From CAVQEK01 sp964596645 (GTDB lineage Bacteria; Bacteroidota; Bacteroidia; Cytophagales; Cyclobacteriaceae), in contig CAZQVB010000021.1 in the NCBI GenBank assembly GCA_964596645.1, forward strand, positions 1-64,000: 64,000 nt of DNA, given 5' to 3'. Numbering within the stretch: the first letter of the stretch is position 1; the number at the start of each line of letters is the position of its first letter. Of this stretch, positions 49,707 through 58,597 are shown piece by piece. Made by a program: the position numbers and the translations under genes. The notes beneath the pieces are model-generated. The model was given only the letters and a program-made list of their open reading frames with translations, was not told the DNA's origin and made no database searches.

Positions 49707-52628
49707 TCAGTCCCGTGGCAATGCGTCATATACTGCCTGCAGGATGTTGGTTCGTGTGTTGAGCCGGAAAAGTTTGTTGTTTTCCCGTGTAGGATACACG
49801 CGATTGCTGAGGAACACATACACCAGGTTGTGCTCAGGGTCTGCCCAGGTAAAGGTGCCTGTGAAGCCCGAGTGGCCAAAGCTGACCGGGCTGGCCGATC
49901 GGGCCGTATTCCCATTGTTGCTGGGGGTGGCCGGTGGCCTGTCAAAGCCGAGCCCCCTCCTATTGCCCTCAGCACAGTATTGACATCGGGAAAATTCGCG
50001 CAGCGTCTCTTCTTTCAGGTAACGCCGCCCACCGTATACGCCCAGGTTGGCATACATCTGCATCAGCTTGGCTAAGTCGTTCGCATTGGAAAAAAGGCCG
50101 GCATTGCTGGAAGATCCGGGCATCAAGGCGGCGCCTTCGTCGTGAACAGCGCCATGTATTTGCTGCTTTCTGAATACAGAATCATATTCTGTGGGTACTA
50201 TCCTGCTTTTATCAAATTTCTGCGGAAAGTAAGTGAGCGTGCCGGCACCCAATGGGTCATACAGCCTGCTGCGCAGCAGCGTATTATAGTCTTCACCGGT
50301 GATTTTTTCTATTATTTCCGGAAACAGGTAAAACACCAGTCCAGAATACAAATACTTTTTCTCACCCGTCTCCGATCGGCGTATGGCTTTGTGAATGCGC
50401 TTATAAAACTTAGGATTCAGGTATAGCTGATCGCCTACTTGCACGGAATATTTTTTTGACGCTTGGGTATTCAAATAGCGCCTTTTCCTCTTTCCACTCT
50501 TTCTGAACGCATCTTGCCAGTACGGAATCCAGGGCTCCAGCCCGGCCTGGTGTGCCAGTATCTCGCGAAAGGTGATGTCTTTTTTGTTGCCCCTTCGGTA
50601 GTAGGGCAAGTAGGTGCCCAGGGTAGCATCGAGGTCAAATTTACCTTCTTCGTACAGTTGCATGAGCAAAGGCAATGCGCCGGCTATTTTGGTGATGGAG
50701 GCCAGGTCGTAGAGGTCATGCAGCGCTACGGCTTGCTGGCCGTCATACGTGTGGTGTCCGAAGGCTTTGTGATAAATTATGTTTTCATCTTTGGCTACAA
50801 GCACCTGAGCACCGGGTATGGCTTTTTGGGCAATGGCAGATTGCACCAGCGAATCAATGATCAGCAACTCTGCAGACCCTATGCCCACCGCCTCCGGAGC
50901 TGTATACGCCATCCTGATGCCGGAATGTGTCACTTGTTGCCCTGTTCCTGCCGTATAACGCACGCCTACCGGCAGCTTTCCACTGATCGATAGGGCACCG
51001 AATATCGCCTGGGCAGTCAGCGATTGTGTATGGGCTGTTTCCTGATACGCCACCATGAGGCCTTGTGCTGCTTCGATGCCTTCAGCATACTGCAGGTAAT
51101 AGGGGTTGCCAAACAGTACGATGATGCTCTTGCCCGACTGTGCCGCCCACTCCAACAGCGTGGTAAATTTCGATGGCACGCCAAAGCGATTACGCGGAAA
51201 GGGGCTCATGCCATGCAGACCAATGAATATTTGATCGTATTGCTGCAAAGCTCCCCACACAGCGGCCACCGTGCTGTCGCTTGCCTCCTTTGGCAGTTGG
51301 TAATGGCCCATGGGTGCGTAAAGCTGCAGGTATTCCTGAAAAACAGTGGTGTCGGCACTGCCGAGCGACAGGCTGGCGAAGCGTTCATTTTCCAGCACTT
51401 TCACCGGAATGGCAGATTTATTCTCTAACAGCGTGAGCGAAGCAGCCGTAATGCGCCGCAGCAAAAGCTCATCTTGCGCTGCATTCAGGTCGTCGGTGAG
51501 GTTGGAAAGATCGACATTCGGCTCAGCATTCAGCCCCGCCCAATATTTTAGCGCCAGTATTTTTCTACATCGCTTTTCCAACTCAGCCGGGGAGATCAGC
51601 CCGTCGGCCAGCATTTTGCGCACTGCACGGGTGGCGAGCGGCACATCTTCGGGAAAAAGCAACACATCGTTGCCTGCCAGCAATGCGGCCTTTTCTATAT
51701 GGCCCGGCGCGGTATATTCCGTGACACCCTTCATGTTGAGTGCATCGGTAAATACAAGCCCTTCAAATCCTAAAGAATCTTTCAGGAGGCCACTGATCGC
51801 GTTGGCCGAGAGAGAAGTCGGCGTACCGGAAGCATCGAGCGCAGGCACATTGAGATGCGCAACCATCACCCCGCCGGTGCCGGCGCTTATCAATGTGCGG
51901 AATGGATACAATTCCACACTGTCCAGCCGATGCATGCTGTGGCTGATCAGCGGCAGACCCAGGTGCGAATCGACATCCGTATCACCATGACCCGGAAAAT
52001 GCTTGGCCACTGCCAATACGCCATGATCTTGTAAGCCTCGCATCAGCTCTACCGCCCGCCAGGCCACCTGGTCGCGCTCTTCACCAAACGACCTGAAATT
52101 GATCACCGGATTGGCAGCATTATTATTGACATCGGCCACCGGCGCAAAGCTGATGTGCACACCAAGCCGCTTCAGTTGACGCGCCATGGCGGCACCGGCT
52201 TCGTAGATCAGGTGTGGCTCCTGTACGGCACCCATAGCCATGGCATAGGGCCAGCGCATGGTGCTGTCGAGCCGCATGGGCAGGCCCCATTCGGCATCCA
52301 TGGCTATAAGCAGGGGCACGCTCACCGCCCGTTGCAGCCGATTGGTGAGTTGGGCCTGCCTGCCGGGACCTCCCTGAAAAAAAATGACTCCGCCGATATG
52401 GTGCTCTTGCACAAGCCGGATGAGGGAGTCTTCATATGCAGCGCTGCGGTTGCTGTAGCCGGCCACCATAAATAATTGACCGACCTGTGCTTCTGTGCTC
52501 AACGTACGCATCACCGAATCGACCCATGGGCTGTGCGTATACTGCAGAAAAGCTGGCTGTGCCTCTGCCCGCAGGCAGAATAGAAAGAATAGTAAGGAGA
52601 TGAAACTATATTTGGAAACTGCGTGCAT
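49707..52628 (-). CDS. GH3 beta-N-acetylglucosaminidase fused to a beta-lactamase-type serine hydrolase
   Basis: 973 residues from the ATG at 52628; a signal peptide (SFISLLFFLFCLRAEAQ) ends before PAFLQY. The N-terminal half is GH3: KHFPGHGDTDVDSH (NagZ-type His/Asp) and FTDALNMKGVTEY with the nucleophile Asp. The C-terminal part (about 590-973) is a class C beta-lactamase/esterase domain: Ser of SITK in LYDLASITKIAG, and YSGLVFYLFPEIIEKITG as the Tyr motif. Such fusions are common in Bacteroidota and should act on cell-wall fragments in the periplasm. The longer frame to 52733 is not supported. Confidence 0.9.
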   Translation of the reverse strand: MHAVSKYSFISLLFFLFCLRAEAQPAFLQYTHSPWVDSVMRTLSTEAQVGQLFMVAGYSNRSAAYEDSLIRLVQEHHIGGVIFFQGGPGRQAQLTNRLQRAVSVPLLIAMDAEWGLPMRLDSTMRWPYAMAMGAVQEPHLIYEAGAAMARQLKRLGVHISFAPVADVNNNAANPVINFRSFGEERDQVAWRAVELMRGLQDHGVLAVAKHFPGHGDTDVDSHLGLPLISHSMHRLDSVELYPFRTLISAGTGGVMVAHLNVPALDASGTPTSLSANAISGLLKDSLGFEGLVFTDALNMKGVTEYTAPGHIEKAALLAGNDVLLFPEDVPLATRAVRKMLADGLISPAELEKRCRKILALKYWAGLNAEPNVDLSNLTDDLNAAQDELLLRRITAASLTLLENKSAIPVKVLENERFASLSLGSADTTVFQEYLQLYAPMGHYQLPKEASDSTVAAVWGALQQYDQIFIGLHGMSPFPRNRFGVPSKFTTLLEWAAQSGKSIIVLFGNPYYLQYAEGIEAAQGLMVAYQETAHTQSLTAQAIFGALSISGKLPVGVRYTAGTGQQVTHSGIRMAYTAPEAVGIGSAELLIIDSLVQSAIAQKAIPGAQVLVAKDENIIYHKAFGHHTYDGQQAVALHDLYDLASITKIAGALPLLMQLYEEGKFDLDATLGTYLPYYRRGNKKDITFREILAHQAGLEPWIPYWQDAFRKSGKRKRRYLNTQASKKYSVQVGDQLYLNPKFYKRIHKAIRRSETGEKKYLYSGLVFYLFPEIIEKITGEDYNTLLRSRLYDPLGAGTLTYFPQKFDKSRIVPTEYDSVFRKQQIHGAVHDEGAALMPGSSSNAGLFSNANDLAKLMQMYANLGVYGGRRYLKEETLREFSRCQYCAEGNRRGLGFDRPPATPSNNGNTARSASPVSFGHSGFTGTFTWADPEHNLVYVFLSNRVYPTRENNKLFRLNTRTNILQAVYDALPRD

Positions 52629-52751
52629 ATTCAAAAACTTTACCGCTAAATAAGCAAAAATGCATCGATAGCAACGAACCGCCATGTGCCTTTCCTGATG
52701 GCTATACTGGCGAAAATACCGGCGGCTATGCATTTCACCATGTTGAAAAAG

Positions 52752-52759
52752 TATATTTG
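52752..52759 (+). promoter_or_regulatory. Candidate -7 box for the dacB-like gene
   Basis: TATATTTG, full TAnnTTTG match, 29 bp before the ATG at 52788. The -33 region (CATTTC) is weak. Confidence 0.45.
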
Positions 52760-52787
52760 GCTTTGACCGACCCTACAGCACAAGCCT

Positions 52788-54101
52788 ATGAGGATTAGTA
52801 CACTTCTTTGTCTTCTGACCATCGTGGCCATATCAGCCTGCAAAACACAACGCTTTAAAATTCAAGACAGCGCGGCAAGCAAATTTTTCATAGAGTCTCC
52901 TGTTTTCCGGCAGGGCTTTACAGGCTTTATGTTGTACGATCTTGCTGAGGCCGACACCATTTTCCAGCACCAGGCGCATCATTTCTATACGCCAGCTTCC
53001 AACATGAAGCTCTTTAGCTTTTATGCCGGTCTGAAGATGCTGGGCGATTCGCTGCCCGCCGTGGCCTACTGCGAGCGCAATGACACGCTATACTTCCGGC
53101 CCACCGCCGATCCCACCTTGCTTCATCCCGTGTTTGCCCATCAGCCGGTGCTCGATCTACTGCGCACGAGCCATAACGCTCTCGTCTACGTCTCCCGACC
53201 TATGGATGACGGTCGCTTCGGTCCGGGCTGGTCGTGGGATGATTACTCGTATTACTATTCGGCAGAAAAGTCTGCCATGCCCGTTTATGGCAACATGTTT
53301 TGGGTAGTGAAAGACTCTTTGAGTGAGAACCTTGACTTGTTGCCGGAGGCTTTTCGTCCAAACGTGGTTTTAAAAATAGACAGCACGCTGGACTACTACA
53401 ACTACGCCCGCAACGAGTATTTCAATGAATTCACCCTTACGCTGAATGGCCGGGAAAAGCACTTTGAAGAAACCATACCTTTCAAAACCCACGAAGAAAC
53501 GGCCGTGCGTCTGCTGGAGGATACGCTTCGCCGCCCCATTGCCATGCGCAGCAGCCTTGCAGGCTGCCCGTGGACGATGAAGCGCTCGCAGCCCATTGAC
53601 ACGCTGATGAAACATATGCTGATACCGTCAGACAATTTTCTTGCAGAGCAGATCATGCTCATGTGTTCGGGCTTGCTCAGCGATACGCTCAACTCCAGAA
53701 AAGCGATGCGCTTTGTGCATGAGAAATACTTGCCCCAGTTGCAGAACAAATTGATTTGGCGCGATGGCTCCGGCCTGTCGCGATACAACAAGGTAACACC
53801 CGCAGGCATGGTACATCTGTTGGAGCAACTCTGGTGGGACGTGGAGGAAGACAGGCTGTTTTCGCTGCTGCCTGCCAACGGAGTACGCGGTACACTGCGC
53901 CGGTCGTTTCCCTCCGATGTGCCTTACATTTTTGCAAAAACAGGTTCGCTCAGCTACGTGTACTGCCTGAGCGGGTATGTGAAGTGTCGCTCAGGCAAAA
54001 CCATGGCTTTCAGCTTTATGAATAATAATTATGCGCTACCCACCAGCGTTGTGAAAGCTGAAATGGCCAAAGTGCTGGAGGCCATCAGGGATCAATATTG
54101 A
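52788..54101 (+). CDS. D-alanyl-D-alanine carboxypeptidase/endopeptidase, DacB (PBP4) type lipoprotein
   Basis: 437 residues. The signal peptide ends VAISAC with Cys18 as the lipidated residue. Penicillin-binding motifs are SNMK in TPASNMKLFSF, SDN in IPSDNFLAEQ and KTG in FAKTGSLSYVY. It should trim or open peptidoglycan crosslinks at the outer face of the membrane. Ends 4 bp before the DUF4159 gene on the same strand, so the two are co-transcribed. Confidence 0.9.
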   Translation: MRISTLLCLLTIVAISACKTQRFKIQDSAASKFFIESPVFRQGFTGFMLYDLAEADTIFQHQAHHFYTPASNMKLFSFYAGLKMLGDSLPAVAYCERNDTLYFRPTADPTLLHPVFAHQPVLDLLRTSHNALVYVSRPMDDGRFGPGWSWDDYSYYYSAEKSAMPVYGNMFWVVKDSLSENLDLLPEAFRPNVVLKIDSTLDYYNYARNEYFNEFTLTLNGREKHFEETIPFKTHEETAVRLLEDTLRRPIAMRSSLAGCPWTMKRSQPIDTLMKHMLIPSDNFLAEQIMLMCSGLLSDTLNSRKAMRFVHEKYLPQLQNKLIWRDGSGLSRYNKVTPAGMVHLLEQLWWDVEEDRLFSLLPANGVRGTLRRSFPSDVPYIFAKTGSLSYVYCLSGYVKCRSGKTMAFSFMNNNYALPTSVVKAEMAKVLEAIRDQY

Positions 54102-54105
54102 ATAA

Positions 54106-54777
54106 ATGGATATGTATAAAAAATTGATATTCTTTACTTTATCATTAGTCATCTCAAGCATTGATGCAATACAGGCGCAAGACGGGCTGCGCCTTGCCAA
54201 GCTCAAATACAGCGGCGGTGGCGACTGGTATGCCAACAAAACCGCCTTACCAAACCTCATAGAATTTTGCAACAACCAGCTGGATATGAATCTGCATCCG
54301 GAGGAAGCGGTGGTGGAGGCGAGCAGCCCCGATATTTTTCTTTACCCCTACATCTACATGACCGGTCACGGAAATGTGGTGTTTGCACCGGCAGAAGTGG
54401 ATAATTTGAGAAACTACCTGATCGGCGGAGGCTTTTTGCACATCGACGACAACTATGGCCTCGATCAGTTTGTGCGGCTGGAAATGAAAAAAGTGTTTCC
54501 TGAGCTCGAGTTTGTAGAGCTGCCATTTGATCATCCGCTCTATCATCAGAAATTTACCTTCGAACAGGGCCTGCCAAAGGTGCACGAGCATGACGGTAAG
54601 CCGCCCCAGGGTTTGGGTCTTTTCTGGGAAGGCCGGTTGATATGCTTCTATTCTTACGAATCGGATTTAGGCAATGGCTGGGAAGATGCCAGCATTTACA
54701 ACGACCCTGAAGCCATCCGCCAGGAAGCGTTGAAGGCCGGAGCAAATATTATTTCCTTTGCCTTTACTCAGGATTAA
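54106..54777 (+). CDS. DUF4159 family exported protein
   Basis: 223 residues. The N-terminal hydrophobic segment (KLIFFTLSLVISSIDAIQAQ) is a signal peptide. The family blocks LAKLKYSGGGDWYANKTALPNLI, YPYIYMTGHGNVVF, LRNYLIGGGFLHIDDNYGLD and LPFDHPLYHQKFTF are present. The glutamine-amidotransferase-like fold and the conserved Asp/His pairs suggest binding or hydrolysis, unproven. Paired with the DacB-like gene, which points to the cell envelope. Confidence 0.88.
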   Translation: MDMYKKLIFFTLSLVISSIDAIQAQDGLRLAKLKYSGGGDWYANKTALPNLIEFCNNQLDMNLHPEEAVVEASSPDIFLYPYIYMTGHGNVVFAPAEVDNLRNYLIGGGFLHIDDNYGLDQFVRLEMKKVFPELEFVELPFDHPLYHQKFTFEQGLPKVHEHDGKPPQGLGLFWEGRLICFYSYESDLGNGWEDASIYNDPEAIRQEALKAGANIISFAFTQD

Positions 54778-54813
54778 TATGCACCTGTGCCGTGCAACAC
54801 GCACATTGCTACA

Positions 54814-55860
54814 TCAGAATAGCAATGGCGACAGCAATTTTTGATAAATATCTATCGCCTCTTCGAGTTCTTCCAGGCATATGTACTCATCTGCCGTATG
54901 TGACCGTGCCGAGTCGCCCGGGCCAATCTTTACGGTTGGGAAGGGCATAAGCGCCTGATCTGAGCAGGTAGGTGAGCCATAGCAGTGCAGCCCCATGCGC
55001 TGTGCCGACAGCACCACCGGGTGCTGCGGATCGATGCCGGAAGGCTGAAGCCGGGTAGAGCGGGGCGTGATCTCAGCGGCCATGTGCTGCTTCAATATGG
55101 CCAATATGTCGTCGTTGCTGTAGCGATCGGTGCTGCGCACATCAATGGTAAATCGGCAGGAATCGGGCACCACGTTGTGCTGCCTGCCTGCCTGCACCAC
55201 CGTCACCGACATTTTTACCGGCCCCAGGGTGGCCGATTCTTCCGGAAACCGGAAATCTTTGATCCATCGTATGTCATCGAGGGCCTTGTAGATGGCGTTG
55301 ACGCCTTCTTCCCGCGCAGCATGGCCCGACCTGCCTCTGGCTTCACAATCCAACACCATCAGGCCTTTTTCGGCAATGGCCATTTGCATCTTCGTGGGTT
55401 CGCCAACTATCCCCAAAGCAAAATTGGGCAGATCTTTCAGTGCCAACTCAATACCTGCCGCACCGCTGATCTCCTCTTCGGCAGAAGCTACGAAGCACAA
55501 GTTGTATTGGGTCTCCACGTCGTAGTAGTGCAGGAATGTGGCCAGCAGGCTCACGAGCGCGCCACCAGCGTCATTGCTGCCCAGCCCATACAGTCGGCCC
55601 TGCTCTACCTGCGGGTCAAATGGGTCTTTCGTCCAGGACGCATTGGGCCGTACGGTGTCATGGTGGGAGTTGAGCAGCATCCAAGGCTTATTGGTATCGC
55701 TGAATTTGCCAAAGGCGATCACGTTGTTTTTTATCCGCTGCACACTGATGCCCCGACGGATCAGAAAGTGCTCGATGATGTCGGCAGTGGACTTTTCTTC
55801 TTTGCTAAAAGAAGGAGTTTGTATGAGATTTTTGAGTAATGCTACGATCTCGCTCATCAT
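54814..55860 (-). CDS. M20-family N-acyl-ornithine/citrulline deacylase of the arginine operon
   Basis: 348 residues. Metal ligands and catalytic Glu occur in NSHHDTV and YGLGSNDAGG, and CFVASAEEEISGAAG; dimerisation domain (RSGHAAREEGVNAIYKALDD) and the final HTADEYICLEEL complete the family. In Bacteroidota arginine pathways the carbamoyltransferase acts on an N-acylornithine, so the deacylase works on an acylcitrulline; its position as last gene of this operon fits that. The acyl group (acetyl or succinyl) is uncertain. Overlap is nil: argB begins 4 bp before. Confidence 0.85.
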   Translation of the reverse strand: MMSEIVALLKNLIQTPSFSKEEKSTADIIEHFLIRRGISVQRIKNNVIAFGKFSDTNKPWMLLNSHHDTVRPNASWTKDPFDPQVEQGRLYGLGSNDAGGALVSLLATFLHYYDVETQYNLCFVASAEEEISGAAGIELALKDLPNFALGIVGEPTKMQMAIAEKGLMVLDCEARGRSGHAAREEGVNAIYKALDDIRWIKDFRFPEESATLGPVKMSVTVVQAGRQHNVVPDSCRFTIDVRSTDRYSNDDILAILKQHMAAEITPRSTRLQPSGIDPQHPVVLSAQRMGLHCYGSPTCSDQALMPFPTVKIGPGDSARSHTADEYICLEELEEAIDIYQKLLSPLLF

Positions 55861-55863
55861 GCG

Positions 55864-56655
55864 CTATAATGTAATGCAGGTGCCGGGCGATTGATCTTTC
55901 TGGTGCATCAGCCCCAGGCCGGAGTGATGGCAAATGCGCACCTGCCGCACGCCTGTTTGCAGTGCAGCGAAGGCATTGTCAATTTTTGGGATCATGCCGG
56001 TGTGTATAATTTTCTCCTCTTTCAGGGTTTGGTAGTGCTTTTCATCTATCGAGCCAATCAGGCTTTGTGGGTCAGTCACATCGCGCAGCACGCCTGGCAA
56101 TTCAAAACAAAAAACAAGCTCTACGTCATACATGGCCGACATACCTACGGCCAATTGAGAAGCGATGGTGTCGGCATTGGTGTTGAGCATTTGCCCTTGT
56201 CCGTCGTGGGTCATGGCGGCAAATACTGGTGCAAAACCCGCCTGCAACAAGGCATCAATCCCCGCTGCATTGACTTTGTCCACATCACCTACCCAGCCGT
56301 AGTCCATGCCGTCTTTCAAGGGGCGCTTGTGGGCGCGAATGGTGTCACCATCTGCCCCCGTAAGCCCGATAGCGTTACAGCCGTTTTTCTGCAAAAGCGC
56401 CACTACATTTTTGTTGGCCACTCCGGCCAGCATCATTTTCACCACTTCCAGTGTGTCGGCATCGGTGATGCGCCGACCGTCCACCATTTGCACCGGTATG
56501 CCCAGGCGACGGCTCATTTCTGTCACCGATTTGCCCCCGCCGTGTACGAGAATTTTTTTGCCGCTGATGTGGGCGAAATCCGAGGCCAGGTTTGCCATAG
56601 CGCCTTCATCTTCCACCACTTTGCCGCCAATCTTTATCACGGTCAGCTTATCCAT
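55864..56655 (-). CDS. argB: N-acylglutamate kinase
   Basis: 263 residues of the amino acid kinase family. VIKIGGKVVEDEGAM (phosphate binding), ILVHGGGKSVTEMSRRLGI, GLTGADGDTIRAHKR and IPKIDNAFAALQTGV are the standard blocks. It phosphorylates N-acylglutamate, the second step. Overlaps the 3' end of argF' by 8 bp. Confidence 0.93.
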   Translation of the reverse strand: MDKLTVIKIGGKVVEDEGAMANLASDFAHISGKKILVHGGGKSVTEMSRRLGIPVQMVDGRRITDADTLEVVKMMLAGVANKNVVALLQKNGCNAIGLTGADGDTIRAHKRPLKDGMDYGWVGDVDKVNAAGIDALLQAGFAPVFAAMTHDGQGQMLNTNADTIASQLAVGMSAMYDVELVFCFELPGVLRDVTDPQSLIGSIDEKHYQTLKEEKIIHTGMIPKIDNAFAALQTGVRQVRICHHSGLGLMHQKDQSPGTCITL

Positions 56656-57601
56656 GATACGCCTGCAATAATGTTCTCAATACGGCCTGAGCGGCGTATA
56701 CGCGGTTTTCTGCCTGCTGCACCACTATGCTGTCGGGGCTGTCGATCACCGCATCGGCCACCACCACATTGCGGCGTACGGGTAGGCAATGCATGAATTT
56801 GGCGTTGTTGGTGAGCTGCATCTTGGCAGCATCTACCATCCAGTGCGCATCGTCAGATAATATTTTTCCATACTGTGCATACGACGACCAGTTCTTGGCA
56901 TAGATAAAATCTGCATTGCTGTAGGCTTCTTCGGGGTTGCGCACCACCACGGCATTTCCGGTAAATTTTGTATCCAGATCGTACCCATCCGGATTGGCGA
57001 TCACGAAGTCATAATCCATTGTATTCATCCACTGTGCAAAGCTGTTGGGCACAGCCTGCGGTAAAGCCCGCGGATGCGGCGCCCACGTAAGCACCACCTT
57101 TGGCTTTTTCACTTTTTTGTGCTGTTCTATGGTCAGCACATCGGCCAGCGACTGCAAAGGATGCACCGTGGCAGACTCCAGGTTTACCACCGGCACACCG
57201 GCATAGCGTACAAAGCTGGTAAGCACAGGCTCGCTATAATCCAGCACACGGTCGACAAGACCAGGAAACGATCGCAAGCCCACCACATCGCAATAGCGGC
57301 CCACCACAGCGGCGGCTTCTTTGATGTGCTCAGCCTTATCGCCGTTCATCACTACGCCTTCTTCGGTTTCCAGGGCCCAGCCTTCACTGGTGAAGTTCAT
57401 CACCATCACGTCCATACCCAGATTTTTGGCGGCCTTTTGTGTGCTAAGCCGGGTACGCAGGCTGGGGTTGAGGAAGATGAGGCCCAGGGTGCGGCGTCTG
57501 CCAACCGCCTCATCGATAAATGGGTCGGTTTTGTATGCGGAAGCCAAAGACAACAACCCGCGCACATCGCCGGCGTCATGTACATTTAAAAAATTTCGCA
57601 T
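56648..57601 (-). CDS. argF': N-acylornithine carbamoyltransferase (succinyl- or acetyl-)
   Basis: 317 residues. Carbamoyl phosphate binds SLRTRLST (in FLNPSLRTRLSTQKAA) and HPLQSLADVLTIEQ; HCLPVRRNVVVADAVIDSP is the domain-2 motif. Overall similarity is to the Bacteroides fragilis succinylornithine enzyme, including GDKxEH at residues 87-92. The deciding residue 90, Pro in the succinyl enzyme and Glu in the Xanthomonas acetyl enzyme, is Ala here. Whichever acyl group it takes, it makes the acylcitrulline for the M20 deacylase. Between argB and argC. Confidence 0.9.
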   Translation of the reverse strand: MRNFLNVHDAGDVRGLLSLASAYKTDPFIDEAVGRRRTLGLIFLNPSLRTRLSTQKAAKNLGMDVMVMNFTSEGWALETEEGVVMNGDKAEHIKEAAAVVGRYCDVVGLRSFPGLVDRVLDYSEPVLTSFVRYAGVPVVNLESATVHPLQSLADVLTIEQHKKVKKPKVVLTWAPHPRALPQAVPNSFAQWMNTMDYDFVIANPDGYDLDTKFTGNAVVVRNPEEAYSNADFIYAKNWSSYAQYGKILSDDAHWMVDAAKMQLTNNAKFMHCLPVRRNVVVADAVIDSPDSIVVQQAENRVYAAQAVLRTLLQAYHG

Positions 57602-57622
57602 GTCGATTGTATTTACAAAATA

Positions 57623-58597
57623 TTAGAATGCCGTAGCCTTTAAGTCAAGTCCCGCCTGCTCGGAAAGCCCAAACATCAGATTCATGTTTTGCACGGCCTG
57701 CCCCGAAGCGCCCTTCAGCAGGTTATCGATTACACTGATCACAAGCAGTTTGTTTCGGTGTTTTTCCAGATAAACCAGGCCTTTGTTGGTATTCACCACC
57801 TGCTTCAGGTCAATGTTGTAGTGGCTAAGATGCACAAAGTGGTATGGACGGTAGTATTCATGAAACAATTCCCTGGCATGCGCTAAAGTGAGGTCGGAGT
57901 CAAGGTACATGCTGGCCAGTATGCCGCGGGTGAAGTTGCCACGAAGTGGTATGAAATTCAGCGGACGGTCGAAGCCGTGCTGCCAGCGGCGCAGGCTTTG
58001 ATTGATCTCGATCAGGTGCTGATGCTCGAAGGGTTTGTACACCGACAGATTGTTGTTTCGCCAGGAGAAATGTGAGGTGGGCGATAATGACTGACCTGCA
58101 CCGGTAGAGCCGGTAGTAGCATTGATGTGCACTTCGCTGTTGAGCTCACCCGCCCTGGCCAGGGGCAACAAGCCTAGTTGAATGCAAGTGGCAAAGCAAC
58201 CGGGATTGGCCACATTATCGGCCTTTCGAATGGCTTCTGCCTCGGCCTCGCATAGTCCGTACACAAATGGCCGAAAGTGCGCGGGGTCATCTATGCGAAA
58301 ATCCTGGCTTAGGTCTATGATCTTGAGCTGGCTGCGTATTTTATTTTTTTCAAAGAAAGCGCGTGACTGGCCATGGCCGGAGCAGAGAAACAGCACGTCT
58401 ATGTTGTCGTCGCGAAAGGTGTCGGTAAATACCATGTCGGTATCGCCGAGCAGGTCATTGTGCACCTGGCTGATCGCATTGCCTGCGTTGCTGGTGCTGT
58501 GCACGTATTGCAGTGTCACTTCCGGATGGCGCAGCAGCAACCGGATCAGTTCTCCTCCGGTATAGCCCGCACCGCCTATGATGCCGACATTAATCAT
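57623..58597 (-). CDS. argC: N-acyl-gamma-glutamyl-phosphate reductase
   Basis: 324 residues. NAD(P) motif IGGAGYTGGELIRLLLRHP, active-site Cys in NPGCFATCIQLGLLPL, and SHFSWRNNNLSVYKPFEHQH with the GNFTRGILA block. It reduces acylglutamyl phosphate to the semialdehyde. Its 3' end is 21 bp from argF', its 5' end overlaps argG by 8 bp. Confidence 0.94.
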   Translation of the reverse strand: MINVGIIGGAGYTGGELIRLLLRHPEVTLQYVHSTSNAGNAISQVHNDLLGDTDMVFTDTFRDDNIDVLFLCSGHGQSRAFFEKNKIRSQLKIIDLSQDFRIDDPAHFRPFVYGLCEAEAEAIRKADNVANPGCFATCIQLGLLPLARAGELNSEVHINATTGSTGAGQSLSPTSHFSWRNNNLSVYKPFEHQHLIEINQSLRRWQHGFDRPLNFIPLRGNFTRGILASMYLDSDLTLAHARELFHEYYRPYHFVHLSHYNIDLKQVVNTNKGLVYLEKHRNKLLVISVIDNLLKGASGQAVQNMNLMFGLSEQAGLDLKATAF

